64,000 bases of DNA from Megaleporinus macrocephalus (GCA_021613375.1 CM038706.1:20774866-20838865); one strand, 5' to 3'; shown: positions 12,270 to 25,005, numbered from the stretch's first letter. Program-made: numbers and translations. Notes: generated by a model not told the origin, from the letters alone.

Positions 12270-13328
12270 TCTTGGGTTTTTCTTTCATTAGTTGGTTAAT
12301 TAGTTGGCAAAACAGCTAACATTGTTGCTAGGAAGCCAGATATCACATATTAGCCCATGCATAAGTGTATTGAATGTGTTTGCATTTTGCATGCTGGACA
12401 CTGTAGGGCAAGGTCATTGAAAAAGATCTAAAATTGTAAACTCTGTCAAAGCAATGATACACAATATTCCAATATAACTTGACAAACAAAATATGCTAGC
12501 TTTAGTCACAAATGGGTCCTTTTTGGAACGCTTATTTGTGTGGGAGGACTATATGAACTTATTATTATCGTAGGAGCAAATAAATGTTTCAAACAAAAAC
12601 ATATCATACATGTTATGACAGTGCCAAAACAACACGTTACACCTGAAGCTATGTAGTACCTCCAGTTAGTGGCAAAGCGTGACCCTGCCTCATTCATCAG
12701 GTACAAAAGGCAAAATGACTCAGTGGGATCCAAAGTCCTATCTCCAAGAGTTTCAGCGAGGAGTCACTTTGCTAACTCAAATTGATGGTGCGCCCATTGA
12801 AACACTGCCAGCATCATTCCACAGACGCCATTTATTTGACGGCACTGCAAAAACAGATTCCAGGGTCTCATTTCTAATTCAGATCCCTTAGGGGCTGTCA
12901 ATATATCAGCTTGTTGTCAGCTCGGCAAGTTAAGTTTATTAGAAAATAGCCAGCTTACCAAATTCACAGCATATCAGCGCATAGCACATTAGCAAGTGAG
13001 CATAATCAGATAGCAAAAACTTTTCAGTTGCAAGATAGTGACTTACTTAACGAGAGGAAATGACGTGGTGTTCAGTAGTTTACAGTAGTTACAAAAATTG
13101 TGTTACAGATCTTACTCCACTCTTTGATCACTGTGTGAAGAAAACGTTGGGCCATACTCGCAAATATAACACATGTCTTGTTGAATGAAGACTGCTAAGA
13201 ATGGTCCTCACTATTTATATATCTGTGTGGGTGCAGCAAGTGTGCCTTAGGGATTTAATCACATAACCTAATTTGGACCAAGTGAAGAATGGGCTGAGAA
13301 ATTCATGTGTTTGTGAGGTGAAGACATA
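12267..13328. other. AT-rich DNA, nothing recognised
   Basis: No gene, known repeat or notable motif cluster was seen. Confidence 0.5.
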
Positions 13329-13364
13329 AAGAGAGAGAGAGAGGGAGAGATAGAGAGAGAGAGG
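13329..13364. repeat. imperfect (GA)n microsatellite
   Basis: This GA repeat has single interruptions (ggga, gata). Confidence 0.9.
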
Positions 13365-14082
13365 TATAGGGTGACAAGAGTTTCTAGCACTCCCGGAGGG
13401 CCAGCCAGTACGGAGGGCCATGTGACCAGCCTGAGGAGCCTCCTCCTCCTCTCTCTCCTATAATTAGGTTGGTTAACATACTGCCGTGTATGCAGACATG
13501 TTGACTGGGAACTTAATCAAGTTACTATTGAGTTCTTCACGCCTCTTGCCCTGGGTGACGGTTTTAGTTGCAGAGTTATAGCTGTGACCTATAAGAGGAA
13601 ATTAGCTGCGGACACAAGTTTGTTCTTTCCCCCAGCTCCTGTATAAAAATATTTAGCAAACGGGTGACAACGATGAAAAATAGAAGGAAACAAAACGTTC
13701 TACATAAGTATAAAACATGAAAAATGCAGCAAGGGCACCCGGCGGTAGGGCATGTGTCCTGACGCTTGGCAGTCCATTAGGCATGAGAGACGTTTCACTT
13801 ACCTAAGTCAAATATAACAGTCTAGTATTCATTAATATAAGGAGGGGCCTGCTGAATCGAACCTACCATCTGGTTAAAACGACAGAATAATCTACAACTC
13901 ATGATTAGGTCTAAGGAGTGGAATTTCACTTTAATCTTTTTCAGGGCTCGAAATTTCCATCTGCACAGTACGGCACATCATATTTCTTCAAGACAAATGT
14001 GCTGTTTTTCATGTTCCAAAATTAGATCAGAAGAGAACGATTAATCATGTCATGGCCTGGGAAAGGAAACAAAGATCTGATT
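13365..14082. other. unique non-coding DNA
   Basis: Moderate GC, no transposon and no gene. Short CT-rich words near 13440-13458 are the only low-complexity sequence. Confidence 0.45.
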
Positions 14083-14152
14083 TTCCCCCCTCTCCCCCTC
14101 TCTCTCTCTCTCTCTCTCTCCCGCTCTCTCTGTTTCTTGTTCTCTCTCCCCA
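14083..14152. repeat. CT-rich microsatellite tract
   Basis: This pyrimidine tract is a CT repeat with C-rich ends. Confidence 0.9.
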
Positions 14153-14259
14153 GCTTCAGCCTGTGGTGCATGTTCCTTCCATCTTTGCCCCCTCTGTTAC
14201 CATGACTTCTCCCTTCCTTTTGCTTTCCCCCTCAAGCTTCAAAGATAAGATACGTAGGC

Positions 14260-14815
14260 CGCTGTGATTAATATGAAATGACGACGTGTCTTCAATTAGC
14301 CCCGTCACTTCTCCCCTCTCTTCTGGCCTCTAGCAGCCAACAGCAGATGGTGACCTGTTTGTATGTGACACCATAACCAAATCTAAACTCGGGGAAGCAA
14401 GTCACCGGGGCTGCAAATTAGTGCGACCACACAACTGTCAGGTGCTGGCCTCCTCTGACAGTTGTAGCCCATTACAGGGACATTGATGTTTTCGCAGTGT
14501 GACAAAAAGGAATCCTTTTTTTCTGTACCAGAAGAGCTGTCTGTCAGCTGGCTCTCAAGTCATAACAAATCACTGGCACTCAGCTGAGGCAGAACACTCT
14601 GCGCGTCAGGAGGAAGATAAATGACCTGCAGGCCTTTGAAGTGCTTTGGCAGTTCAGATGGGTCCGCAGCGCTGACAGAGAAATATACACAACAGCGCAA
14701 CCAATAATGAGAACATTAAACATTCCTGCCTCCTGACAGGCTGACAGGAAAGCCTGGCCTGACATCAATCATCTTCAGAGGCGTAACCTTGACAATTAGT
14801 CTCCTCTCTGATACC
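14260..14815. promoter_or_regulatory. candidate enhancer with dense TGACAG (MEIS/TGIF-type) sites
   Basis: TGACAG or its complement CTGTCA occurs at 14435-14440, 14456-14461, 14541-14546, 14673-14678, 14734-14739 and 14742-14747: six sites in 313 bp, where about 0.15 are expected by chance. The first two form a perfect 11-bp inverted repeat (acaactgtcag at 14431-14441, ctgacagttgt at 14455-14465). TGACATCAATCA at 14760-14771 combines a MEIS-like half with an ATCAATCA PBX-HOX-type octamer. MEIS, TGIF and PREP factors bind TGACAG cores, and PBX-HOX dimers bind TGATTGAT. The sequence is otherwise unique. Enhancer function is inferred. Confidence 0.4.
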
Positions 14816-14908
14816 GGGCCTAACCCCAGCCAGCGCCTCTCCTCTCCCACGGCCAATGCAATCTCGCTCTCCTTCGCCCCAAACCACGCGCTGGACCGGA
14901 TGAGATTT

Positions 14909-14946
14909 GCTCTCTTTTTTTTCTTCTTCTTCTTCTTCTTTTTTTT
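14909..14946. repeat. T/TTC pyrimidine tract
   Basis: A run of T with about six TTC units, 38 bp of pure pyrimidine. Confidence 0.9.
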
Positions 14947-16640
14947 AACCTTACCACGTCAACAAAGTGACAGTGTGGTGGGTGTTTGGCTAGGCATGCT
15001 CTCTACGACACAATGCTTTGGTTGCTTTGGCGCCGGATGAGGCTATCATCATAGCCTTGAGTGTAATTAAAAATCTGATCTCCATAAGCTTTACATTTAT
15101 CCTTATTTCGCCCTCCTTATTTATCCAGCCAGTTTCCTTTTCTCAGCAGGAGAGAAAAAAAACAGTGTCTCCGAGCAATAAGCAACAAGGCAAATATAAA
15201 GTCATTAGTCTGAGAAAATATGTAGATGCTTGAGCTCCGAAATCAGAACCCCGCATACATTTTAGATCTCTGAATATGGGCATTAATGATGCCCTTCAGG
15301 CATTTTGGAACCATATAAATATTTCCATTTGAGACGCCCTTCACATTTCGGTGCTAGTGACTCAAAGGGGGGTTGGGGGGGGGGGGGTGTAGCAAGAGAG
15401 AGCGGGCAAAGCTGCAAAACATAATGTGTCAAGGGCCCTAATAACTCTGCTTAACAAGACTGCATGCATTACAGACTCAACTAAATGGCTCCTCTTAATT
15501 TGACATTAAATCACATGGTTTCAATCTGACTAGATACTCTGGGAAAAAAAAGCAATCATTTTTTATTGAGATGATGCTAGTACAACAAGTCACAACCTAT
15601 AACAAGCATATTCATCGCTTAAATTTATAATCACAACCATGATGCCATGGTGAAAAAAAAGAGAGAAAAAACGAGAGAAAGGAAGAGAGAAAGAAAATGA
15701 AAGCTTGAATATTAAGTTTCAGGAAGTTTGGCTCTGTGGACCGTGTTTGTGGAACATGTTTGTGAATTCTGCAAGTTCATATCATAAATCATGCAGGAAG
15801 ACGACCGTGGGCTCGGAAATTACCGTTTGATGCAGCGCAGAAATTATTAATTCATATACCACATCTGTGTAAGACGCATAGTGTGTCCTGACAAACAATT
15901 GTAACTGCAACACAATTACACAGCAAATCATGGCAAACTGTCAACGAGAGGTGACAGCGGTGTCTCTCTTTTTCCTGACTCGGGTGCTCTCCTTCTCTTT
16001 TTGTTCTGTCCTGGCATTAACTAAGCCACAGTAAATCAATGGAGACAAGCTGACCCCCGCTATGTGTCTCCTCTCAGGTTTCCAGCACTTGCGCGCAGGC
16101 TCTCGCCGAACGCTTCGTTACAGCATGAAAAATGAGTTATGTGGAATGAAGACATTTCCCCTTTGACTAGCACATTTGCAAAAAGGTATGTCAGGGATGC
16201 GAGGCGAGGGCTGTGGGCAACCTTTCAAGAGAGTATTTTTTACTTGCTTATTGGAGGAGCAATAAATATCAGGCCGACAGGCCCTTCTCACTGTTACAAA
16301 GCCTACCTGCAACTGAGCTGGATAATTAGCAGCCTTGAAGATGATATATGACTTTCATTACCCTTTGGGACTGGGGAGACTAAATGAGGACAGAGCTAAT
16401 TGCCGTGCAAAGCAGTTTGGCATGAATGAAAAAAAAAACAAAAACGCAGGGGCCGGGCTCTCGCCAAAAAAGGGCCCTGTTGCCGCTCTGATCCCCGACT
16501 TGCTTTTTCGCCTGCAGGAGTTCACTTGGTGTCCATAAATCATAGGCTGCTTACAGCTCAAACTGCCCTGAGTCATCAACATGCAATAAGCTGAGTGACA
16601 GATTCCATCCCCACTACATTAGGGCCCCACTTCAAACATA
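14947..16640. other. unique DNA with G run and purine tract
   Basis: It holds G6-TT-G13 at 15367-15387 and a purine-rich tract at about 15651-15702. The remainder (for example 15720-16050 and 16100-16350) is unique, non-repetitive and possibly regulatory, but no decisive site cluster was seen. Confidence 0.45.
15367..15387 (+). repeat. G-run, G-quadruplex-capable
   Basis: Six G, two T, then thirteen G. It can fold as an intrastrand G-quadruplex on the plus strand. Confidence 0.7.
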
Positions 16641-16645
16641 GTTGT

Positions 16646-16646
<1 letters not shown>

Positions 16647-16683
<37 letters not shown>

Positions 16684-16800
16684 ATCTATCTGCTATGCTC
16701 ACTCAACCCCTCCTACTCCACCTTCTCTCTATATCCTGTTCCTCTCCCTCTTTCTCTCTATCTCTTTCAATCCCTCCCACCCTCGCTCTTTTCTCTGTGT
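16647..16800. repeat. (CT)n microsatellite and degenerate pyrimidine tract
   Basis: A CT run at 16651-16681 is followed by about 120 bp of mostly pyrimidine sequence with CT, CCTC and TTTC words. Confidence 0.85.
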
Positions 16801-18400
16801 ACGTCTTGCACTTAACTGTAAATGAAACCCAGACGGCCCAGGCTAGATTACAATGTAAAACAAAAGCTGTTGTTCACGTGACCGTCATAACTGCCAAGTG
16901 AGCAAGAGAGATGGATCGGGGCGGGTGGGGCGGATAAAGAGAGGCGGGAAAAAGGGAGAGAAAATGGACCAGAGGTAAGAGGTGGGGGTCCGAGGAGAGC
17001 TTCCAGGGCTGGCTTTCTCATGAGTGCCAATGGTAGTAGCTAAGGCTTTAAATGGTAAGGTTAAGTATGCCGGCATCCAGAGCAGGGACAAAGCGCTGCT
17101 CCCCTGCTGACATGTCAATTCAATTTAAGCAGCTCTCTGCTTGTCAGGGCGAAGAGGGGGAGGGCTAGCAGCTCACGGCTCTGGAGGCTTTTCTTCAGAC
17201 CCAAGATCCTAGGCACAAAATTCCTGGTAGGATTTCAACAAAACCACTTGACATTGGACTTCCTTCCCTAGGCTTACCAGTGTCTTTTGATGTTCAGTCC
17301 ACTTAAATAAAAGTAGAGACTTATCCACAAGTAGAACGAGACAACTGTGGCTGCGCTTTTGTGACAGAAAAAAAAGTGGGGTGGGGTGGGGGGGTGGCGA
17401 AAAGAGGACAACTTGTTGCTGACGTGTTGTGGTGTATTATCGTGCCGGCGCTAGAGTCTGATCAAAACAAATTCAGCTTCTCCAGGCTTGCTTGCACATC
17501 AAGGTTCTCCTCACCACCAAATTATTCACCTTCGTGACAATGATAAAACTGCTCACTTCTGCTGGCTGCCTCACTCCAGCCTCACTTCTCCTCTCTCATC
17601 TCACCTACGAGCGGCCTGTCTCTCTGGAGTGTGACAGCATTAACAAGCGCTGCCTGAAAAGCCCACAGTCCCAGCAGAGTGGAGATTGCAGGTGTTTCTG
17701 GACAGGTATGGAGTTTCTCCTGCTCCTTCTCTGAGAGGCCTGTGTGGGTGAGAAGGACCTGAGGGAGACACTAGGAAGGGCTCATTCACTCACAAACATG
17801 AATATGGAGCAAACGCAGCAGGCCCTGCTGCTGTTGCTGGAGATCCTACCGCCTACCGTGCTGGATAATTCAAGGCAGCAAATGCATTTGGGATAGAGCA
17901 TTTCAAGGTTTCACTTTAGGTTTAAATATACAGCTAGACTAAAAAAAAGTATTTCAAATACAGGGATATAAGCTCACGTTCAAAAATATGACTGATTGCC
18001 TCGATTTTTCAAGATCAAGATGTGTCACACATGCAGCCCTTCTCCTGGCCTTAACCCACACAGAAAACCCATTTCCATCATTCAAGCTGCTAAAAGAAAC
18101 CCAACCATGAATGGTGCCAAAAAAGCATTAAGTTTTTCTTAGTTCCTCCTATCTCTGAGCCATTCTGTCAGCCATGAACTTAATTTAGTTCCATCCAAGC
18201 AACAATCCAAAGCCTGTTAACGCTCGCCCAGCATGGCAGAAAGCGCCTTTTAAAAGATCTCACCTATTACTAATGAAGCAATTGTTTCCTTTACTACGTG
18301 TCAGCTTATTGTGCTGTACAGCCTTCAAATAGAAACAAAAGTCTTTTGTAGAGTCAGGGGAGGATTTTTTGTTTGCTGCTTTTCTTTTTGTATTAAGCAC

Positions 18401-18403
<3 letters not shown>
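16800..18403. other. unique DNA with purine-rich and G-rich tracts
   Basis: A GA/GGGA-rich purine segment spans about 16905-16995 and a G-quadruplex-type tract lies at 17378-17394. No gene or transposon was recognised. An 80-codon plus-strand frame at 17492-17734 has a hydrophobic start but no splice or domain support. Confidence 0.45.
17378..17394 (+). repeat. G-quadruplex motif
   Basis: G4-T-G4-T-G7: the last run can supply two G tracts, satisfying the usual four-tract rule with loops of 1-2 bases. An A9 run sits directly upstream. Confidence 0.7.

Positions 18404-18464
<61 letters not shown>
18404..18464. repeat. (AT)n microsatellite
   Basis: Sixty-one bases of uninterrupted AT. Frames encoding repeated Tyr-Ile on both strands across it are artefacts of this tract. 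Confidence 0.97.
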
Positions 18465-18465
<1 letters not shown>

Positions 18466-19244
18466 CCAGATTCAGAGCAGAGAACGAGGCGCAGCCAAAC
18501 ATAAGAAATGTGTGTCAAGAGCAAAAAGCATTCAAAATGATTCTTACCACCAAAGACATCTGACAACACCAAAGAACAGCAGTAAAAAAATGGTTAATGA
18601 TATTCATGTTCTTATTAATTACATTACTTGAAACCTTTCCAGGAAATTAATATTAATAAAAACAATAGTGCACTATTTACTATATAGTAACATTCTGGTT
18701 ATCAAAAATGTAAATATTGAATAAAACATACCTATAAAATACCTTCTGGTGTTGCGTTTAGCTTATTTCACACTACACGGTGTAACAGCAATCACTAACA
18801 TGACTGAAAGAATCTCATAACCTCGTTTTGTGAATTCAGGCCATGTTCTGGGTGGGTTCTGCTTGAAGCCAGAAGTCTGGACCCAATGGCGGGGATTGTG
18901 AAAAGATAGGAACAAGGAGGGTTTCAGGCATCTTCCATAACTCAAATTCTTATATTGTGTGCAAATGTTACAATGTCCCAAATACCCAAAATGAGATGAA
19001 ATAAAATCTTACTGCATTAACATACAGCTACAAACTTTTTTTTATTCTACTAAATTGTTTTTAGTAGATGGAGATTTTAATCATTCTGTATATTCACAGA
19101 TTTAAGAAAATAGATTTTAGAAAAGTTTGGTTATTGCTGATATAGACTGTATATTCCATGAATTGACTTTCCAGTACACTGTTCTTCACAAAATGTTCAA
19201 CCTCTATTCAGAACAATGTGCACTGTATCAGCTCAGATGACGGG
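18465..19244. other. AT-rich DNA, nothing recognised
   Basis: No gene, known transposon or motif cluster was seen. Confidence 0.5.
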
Positions 19245-19246
19245 AA

Positions 19247-19280
<34 letters not shown>

Positions 19281-19299
19281 AGAGAGACAGAGAGAATAA
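19245..19299. repeat. (GA)n purine tract
   Basis: A GA repeat passing into GGGA units, nearly pure purine over 55 bp. Confidence 0.92.
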
Positions 19300-19473
19300 G
19301 CAGAGATGGGCCTTTGAGTAGAGCTCAGGATTACAGACACCAGCACTGCTACGTTTCCCTCAAGGTGAGAATTGTTTTTGTTCTCACAATTCACACAGCA
19401 TCTCTTCTCTCTCAGCTTTGAGGCCAAACATTAGCTGAGCCATGCCTCACACTACAGAATGAGTGTATGTGGT

Positions 19474-19513
19474 ATGTGTGTGTGTGGGTGTGTGTGTGTG
19501 TGTGTGTGTGTGT
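19474..19513. repeat. (TG)n microsatellite
   Basis: TG repeat with one GGG interruption near 19486-19488. Confidence 0.93.
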
Positions 19514-19984
19514 AGGCTTTGTTCAGGGAGACACTCTCCAAGGCTGCAGAGGTGTTTAAAAACCCATCTGGCTCAGTGAAGAATGAAAAGCTGGAGAACT
19601 CACTCTACTCTGTTCTCTGTCCTCTCCTTACTGCTTCCTCCCATTGATCAGAGGAAACAGGAAGTGCAGTGGCTGTGCACTCAGCCACATCCCTCTGGAA
19701 TAATAATCAGACTCCATTTTCTCTGCTCCTTTCCCACTGCACCTATGACTCCCCAGTTACATTACAGTCTGGACTTCTAGCAGGTCTTCCTGTGTCCAGC
19801 ATGTAGCTTTTACACTGAGCATCACTAGCGAGCCTACGTAGGGTCAACATAACAATAAAAGCAGTCATATTCTTGCTTAAGTAGGAAAGACATGTGGATT
19901 CAGTTAACTGCTCATCTTATCATCATAGCAGTTTGTTTTCACATGATTTAGACACACTAAGTAAAGGGTTTCATATTATACATA
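19514..19984. other. unique non-coding DNA
   Basis: No repeat or gene was recognised. Moderate GC in the first 300 bp falls toward the eroded element downstream. Confidence 0.45.
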
Positions 19985-20210
19985 ACAATAGGTCTTATTC
20001 GCCAACCATTCTTAAGAAAAACATTCTTCTTAAAACTCATGTATAAGGTTTTTATGAAAATTCTGACACTCACCAGTGTTTCTTGCTTGGAATTTGTTCT
20101 TAGGTAAGAACAGGATTTATGCACATTCAAGAGCACAAAGGTGCAATTCTACAGTTTAAGAGAATGTCAAGAATTCTTAGGACTTTTCCTTAAGATCTCA
20201 ATAACAAACT
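19985..20210. mobile_element. possible MITE remnant with ttcttaag motifs
   Basis: Several ttcttaag and related words recur in both orientations, including the small palindrome gttcttaggtaagaac at 20096-20111. This resembles a common fish MITE made of such motifs. Terminal repeats and target-site duplication could not be defined. Confidence 0.35.
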
Positions 20211-20271
20211 GGTGAAAACTGGAGATATTGGTGAATATGTTCTAATGGCAGTAGAAACAAAAAAAATATTA

Positions 20272-20500
20272 ATTCATTTTCTATACCTCTTATCCTTTCA
20301 AATTCACACACCTAGGGGCAATTCAGCTCCTCCAAGCAACCTGACTGCATGCCTTTGGACTGTGGAAGGAAACCCACACACATTTGGAGAACATGCAAAA
20401 CTCCACACAAAAAGGCCCTGGGATGCCCTGGCCAGGAATCAAACCCAGGTTCTGCTTGCTGTGAAGTGACAGCGGTGCCCACCGAGCCATTGTGCCACCC
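20272..20500 (-). mobile_element. tRNA-headed SINE with target-site duplication
   Basis: On the minus strand it starts with the head (ggcacaatggctcggtgg), has a box-B-like ggtttgattcctgg, the core ttttgcatgttctcc, and a degraded AT-rich 3' end. The flanks gaaacaaaaaaaatatt (20254-20270) and gaaacaaaataat (20502-20514) look like a slightly diverged target-site duplication. It belongs to the same family and orientation as the copy at 3648-3938 but is more diverged. Confidence 0.8.
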
Positions 20501-20554
20501 TGAAACAAAATAATGGCAGCCAAATAAATGATTGGCAATATATACTGCTCAAGC

Positions 20555-20865
20555 GATACAGTAGTAGTAGCGATACAGTAGTAGCAGTACGCAAGTGTTT
20601 AGTATCCACACAACCTTGGACACACTACGCCCATCATCTCACCAATCTCCTATGACACACAACGTCAGAACACCACTGTGGCTCCAGTTGAATCATAGCA
20701 CAGCACAGTGTGCTGCAGTCACATACTTAAAAATGTCTTCCAATTCAGTAGGTCATCTGGGTAATGTTTGCGTACTAAGTATTCTGACATACGAGCCGTG
20801 CTCGTCTACTGATTTCCCTACTACTTCCCTACTACTCAGTAGGCGATTTCATATGCACCCTTTTT
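20555..20865. mobile_element. possible DNA-transposon remnant
   Basis: Repeated agtagtag, gtacgcaa and ctactcagtag words near both ends recall a fish element with tagtatgcgattt-type motifs. The match is weak and from memory. The ends do not pair cleanly and no target-site duplication was found. Confidence 0.28.
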
Positions 20866-22020
20866 TACATCTGCTGTGTGATCTCATTTAAAGGTAAAGC
20901 GGTGTGTTGATTAGTAGAGTAAATAACTTTACTGCTACCTGTAACAGCTCACACTGTAATATAATAATTTAAATTACCTTCTTAATTGTGAAAGTAAAAC
21001 AGGAGGGAGGGATGGTAATAAAAAAATATTTTAGCTAAGTATCCAGATGCTCCGAGTTTACTTATATTTTTTTGGCCTGACAGGCCAATGTTATGCTAAA
21101 AACATAACATTTTACTTTTAAACAAATCTCATATGGACTGAGGAGTTGTAAGAGTCAAGGTCATGTAGCACAGAATCACAAAAACAAAACGAAACAGAAG
21201 ACTAAAACAGATTCTAAAAAGATTCCACAAAGAGAACTAGGTGAAAGAACACTCCACATAGCCAAAGTGTGTTATGCAGCGTTTCTCTCTTTTGTGCCAA
21301 AATTTGAGCCTGGTGTTGAAATGAAAGTGGTGGAGTTCAAAATCAAAGCTGACAGGCAACAATAAATCAAGCTAAATCACAAATCAATAACAAATACCAG
21401 CTAAATTATGACTAATGGTATAGCAGTCATAAACTAACACCAACACAACTCAGCAGGCCATTAATTTCATGGCAATGCAAAATAAACAGACACATTTCTT
21501 TCATGGTCCTAATAAATTTCCCCGAAAAACTCAAAGAACAGTCCATCTGCTTCCAATAATTTTTAATTTCCCTTTCTGTCCCATTCCCATTAGGTATTCC
21601 GCTGAGATATTTGTGAAATTCTTTCATTTACCTCCTCCCATCTGCATTCAATTACCGTATTCCCAAACAGGGTGCGGGTTTGTTTCTCCTCTTTCTCCTC
21701 TGCTCCCCCCACCCCCCCACACCTGTACCTTAAGCAAACTTTATGCTTGTTTTATTATCTGTGAGAGGCCATGAGTCATTCCTGCTCAATTGCATGCTGG
21801 TGCTGGAGCTGGACAGGAATCTGGTTTTGATGTTTTTTGGCTTGGGCAGAAAACACCTGCACCTATTCTCTGGGCTGATCTATTAGCCTGGTAAATGGTG
21901 GAGCAGATGTTCTGAGATCAGCAGGGACTCTAGGCCCGTCTTTATGGCCGCTTCCCCTGTTAGCTCCCAGACGCTGAACCCAGATCAGAGAACAATTATA
22001 GCCTTGCTGAATTTTCCTTG
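20866..22020. other. unique non-coding DNA
   Basis: AT-rich to about 21450, then more mixed. A C-rich run lies at 21705-21720. Nothing else was recognised. Confidence 0.45.
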
Positions 22021-22780
22021 TAAATCATATTTTCATAAACAGAGACCTATGGGGGTAATCTATACCCTTTAAAACGCGGGGTCCATTCCCAGACCGCTCC
22101 TGGCAGCCTCCGGTTGGAGAAATCTGCAGTCTCGAAGCAACATTATGTATTGTTACCTTTGCAATTCTCTTAATTCTTTTAATGTATGTATGGCAATATC
22201 TTATATTCGCTCTCTGTAGCCTCGGCAATGTGCCCACACAAGGGAGGCCCTATTATTTCAAGAGTGTGGCTGCAATAAAATTTCAGTGATTAGAATCACA
22301 GGCTGAAATAGGACTTTCCTGAAGGCAGCGTTTTGCTCAATAGGCTATTTAGTAGCATCATTGTGAATTGTAAATGCAATCACTTGAACACAGCGCCTGA
22401 ACACATGCATGATGTTCCCAACCGTGTTCACATTCACCCGGCGCATGTCCTTCACACCTCTTGCTGCACTCCTCCAGGCCCTCGGGTCATTGGCCATCAA
22501 AATAGCCCTGCTGGGTCTCAAGACAAACACAGTGGCAGGCCTAATAATGTGATCTGACAAGAAGTGCTCGGGAGAAATTTTCAGCTGAGCGCGTACAAAG
22601 GTCTTATTTATGCAATGCAGACGCCTTCCGCAACAGAGTTCAGATCATTCGCTCCTGTGCTTAACAGAACGGGCTGTTTCTGAGGGCCTGAAGCTCCACA
22701 AACACAAGAGGTGAGTTTCACTTCGGGCAAGGGAGCGATAATTTACACACGTTCCCATGTCCACTATTAATAACTGACTG
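22021..22780. other. unique block, weak regulatory candidate
   Basis: It is non-repetitive, with mixed composition and no low complexity over 760 bp. By texture it could be conserved non-coding DNA. No site cluster was defined, so the call is only that it lacks repeats and genes. Confidence 0.25.
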
Positions 22781-24964
22781 CTTTATTGCAGGGCCAGGCA
22801 GTCATGGAGTTCTTAAAGAGCGACAGGACATGTTGTCACTGCTGTTTTCATAAATCCTGCCAAAAGGAATGCGGCACTAAACAGAGGGGAAAACAGAGCT
22901 CTGTGTGCTATCAATAGCACCAGCATATGACTGTGATTTCCTCTACCCCTGCTCGCCTGCTCAGGTCTTGGGAAACAGTGCTCCCACTGGCTCACCTAAG
23001 GCATTACACCGCAGCCAAACACACACCATGGCAGCCATGTTGAAATAAGCAAAGCTGAAGCTAGTCAGTAGGGAGGGTCTTGTGGCTCTTAAAACGCAAT
23101 ACTGCGTTAAGCGTCATCTTCAGAAAAACACATCATGCAGTCTTGAGTGAGGCCCTAAAATAAGACGTCAAAGCCACATCAGATTCTTTCAATAAATGTC
23201 ACTTTTGCTATTTATAAGGGGAACCATTACATAAGCCGAAAAGGATCAAGGCTGAGAGGAGATGGTTGTCAAATGAAATGATGAAAGAGGGGTAATAAAG
23301 ACAGGCATTGGTCTTTGGGAGAATTTACACTTGCTGGCTATGAGGCGACAGGCTAAGGGACACGTAGAACCAGTTCCATCTGACAGTTTGATTGAGCTCA
23401 GAAATCGAAGAAAGGCCATGCTGATTTGTTTTCAGATTTATAGACTCCTGAATAGACTTTCAAACCTTTAAAAATACTTACAATAACTATAAAAATTAGC
23501 TGACTGTTGACTGACTTGTTGGGACTTGTTGTTGGTGGTGGGGGTTATTCCATCTCTGTCACAGTGCTAAGCTGAGATAGATCTATTATGATGGGTAGAT
23601 CGTCACTCACTGATAATTAATCAAATGGTACAGTAATGTGACACTCAATCTCTATTTGGCCCTCAACTCTGCCTGGTGTGAGAACATGAAGGCCCGACTT
23701 CTATATTTACATCCTCAGGCTCTCTCTGCCTGGACATCCATAACAACAAACAGTCTCACAGACAGGCAACACAAACAAATAAGGCAGGAACGCTCTTAAA
23801 AGATGCCACGATGCTAAGAACGGGTTCTTTGGAGTGATGATGAAAGAAGAATCGCTTTTGATTCCCTATTAGTGGATAGTTCATTAAAGAAATATGTTTG
23901 TAAATGAGGAACGTTTTTTAAATCTCCCTCTTTAAACCTATAAGGACAAATTCAAATCATATTATGTTTAAATAACTTTGCATCTGTTTAAGATATAACT
24001 AATCTACACAGCATCTGAGACTCTTCTACATTGCACACCCATTAGACTACAGTTGACACAGATTAAAGATTATCTGCCATGTTTTGTTTTGTCATGATTT
24101 GGTAGGCATTCAGTGGAGTGAAAACCTCATCTCATCACAGTATGGTTTTAGTTGTAGAGACCCTCCCACACCCTAATTCAAAATGTGACTGCTAACATAG
24201 CATTGCCATGTTCCAGTGTGTTTTTAGATTTGACATTAGAAACAGTTTTATATGCAACATAAATGCTCAGACAGTCTCATTACTTTACAGTTAAATAGAA
24301 AAAGGTATGTTCAGACAGACACATCTGTGGAACAAAATGCATGTAGATATTGCTGGCACAAAAACACTTGTGTCTCCAATTTTTGGGGTTTTGGTAACTC
24401 CAGATTTGCCCTTTGCCCAAAATCTCATGATAAACAGACCAACAAGAACAGTCTAATATTACTAAAAGACCATTTCTATAAGTCACAATTTAAAAAAGTA
24501 AATTTTTTAAATCGCAAGAGCTGCACTGTATTTTAAGTGGAAAGATTTAGTCTAATAACATAGAGTTTGTAAAAGGCTTGTATAAGAGTTAGACCAATCC
24601 ACAGCAACCAAACATCTGTGTTGTGAAATCACAACCACCAGAACCATCACAACCCTTGTCAGAAAAATCGCAATTACATATTTTCCCCTAGAAAAAAAAA
24701 CCTTTTACTTCCTTCTTTTATGACCTTCATTAAGTTAAGAATGGAGAAGGGGAAGTGAAATCTCCAGCACAGATGCCATTTTAAAGATAAGGTTTTGTTC
24801 CAACAGCTACAATTGATAGATTCGCTCATATATAAAAAAACAATCTACTCAATATATCTTTGTTGTTCAACAAAGCTATCTCCAAGTATCTCCAATATGG
24901 CAACTTTACAGGAAAGGACAAAAACTGTCTTCACTTTCAATGTCACTGGAACCAGAATTTTTGC

Positions 24965-24968
<4 letters not shown>
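22781..24968. other. unique non-coding DNA, AT-rich from about 23.8 kb
   Basis: No gene or repeat was recognised. Open frames do not exceed 94 codons. Confidence 0.45.

Positions 24969-24969
<1 letters not shown>

Positions 24970-25001
<32 letters not shown>
24970..25001. repeat. (TA)n microsatellite
   Basis: About 32 bases of uninterrupted TA. Confidence 0.95.

Positions 25002-25005
<4 letters not shown>

Noticed and set aside
17492..17734. 80-codon frame with hydrophobic N-terminus as a possible small secreted protein
   Set aside because: No plausible signal cleavage region, domain, promoter or exon context was seen, and the frame's length is within chance.
18260..18631. Open frames rich in Tyr-Ile on both strands
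   Set aside because: They are translated (AT)n microsatellite.
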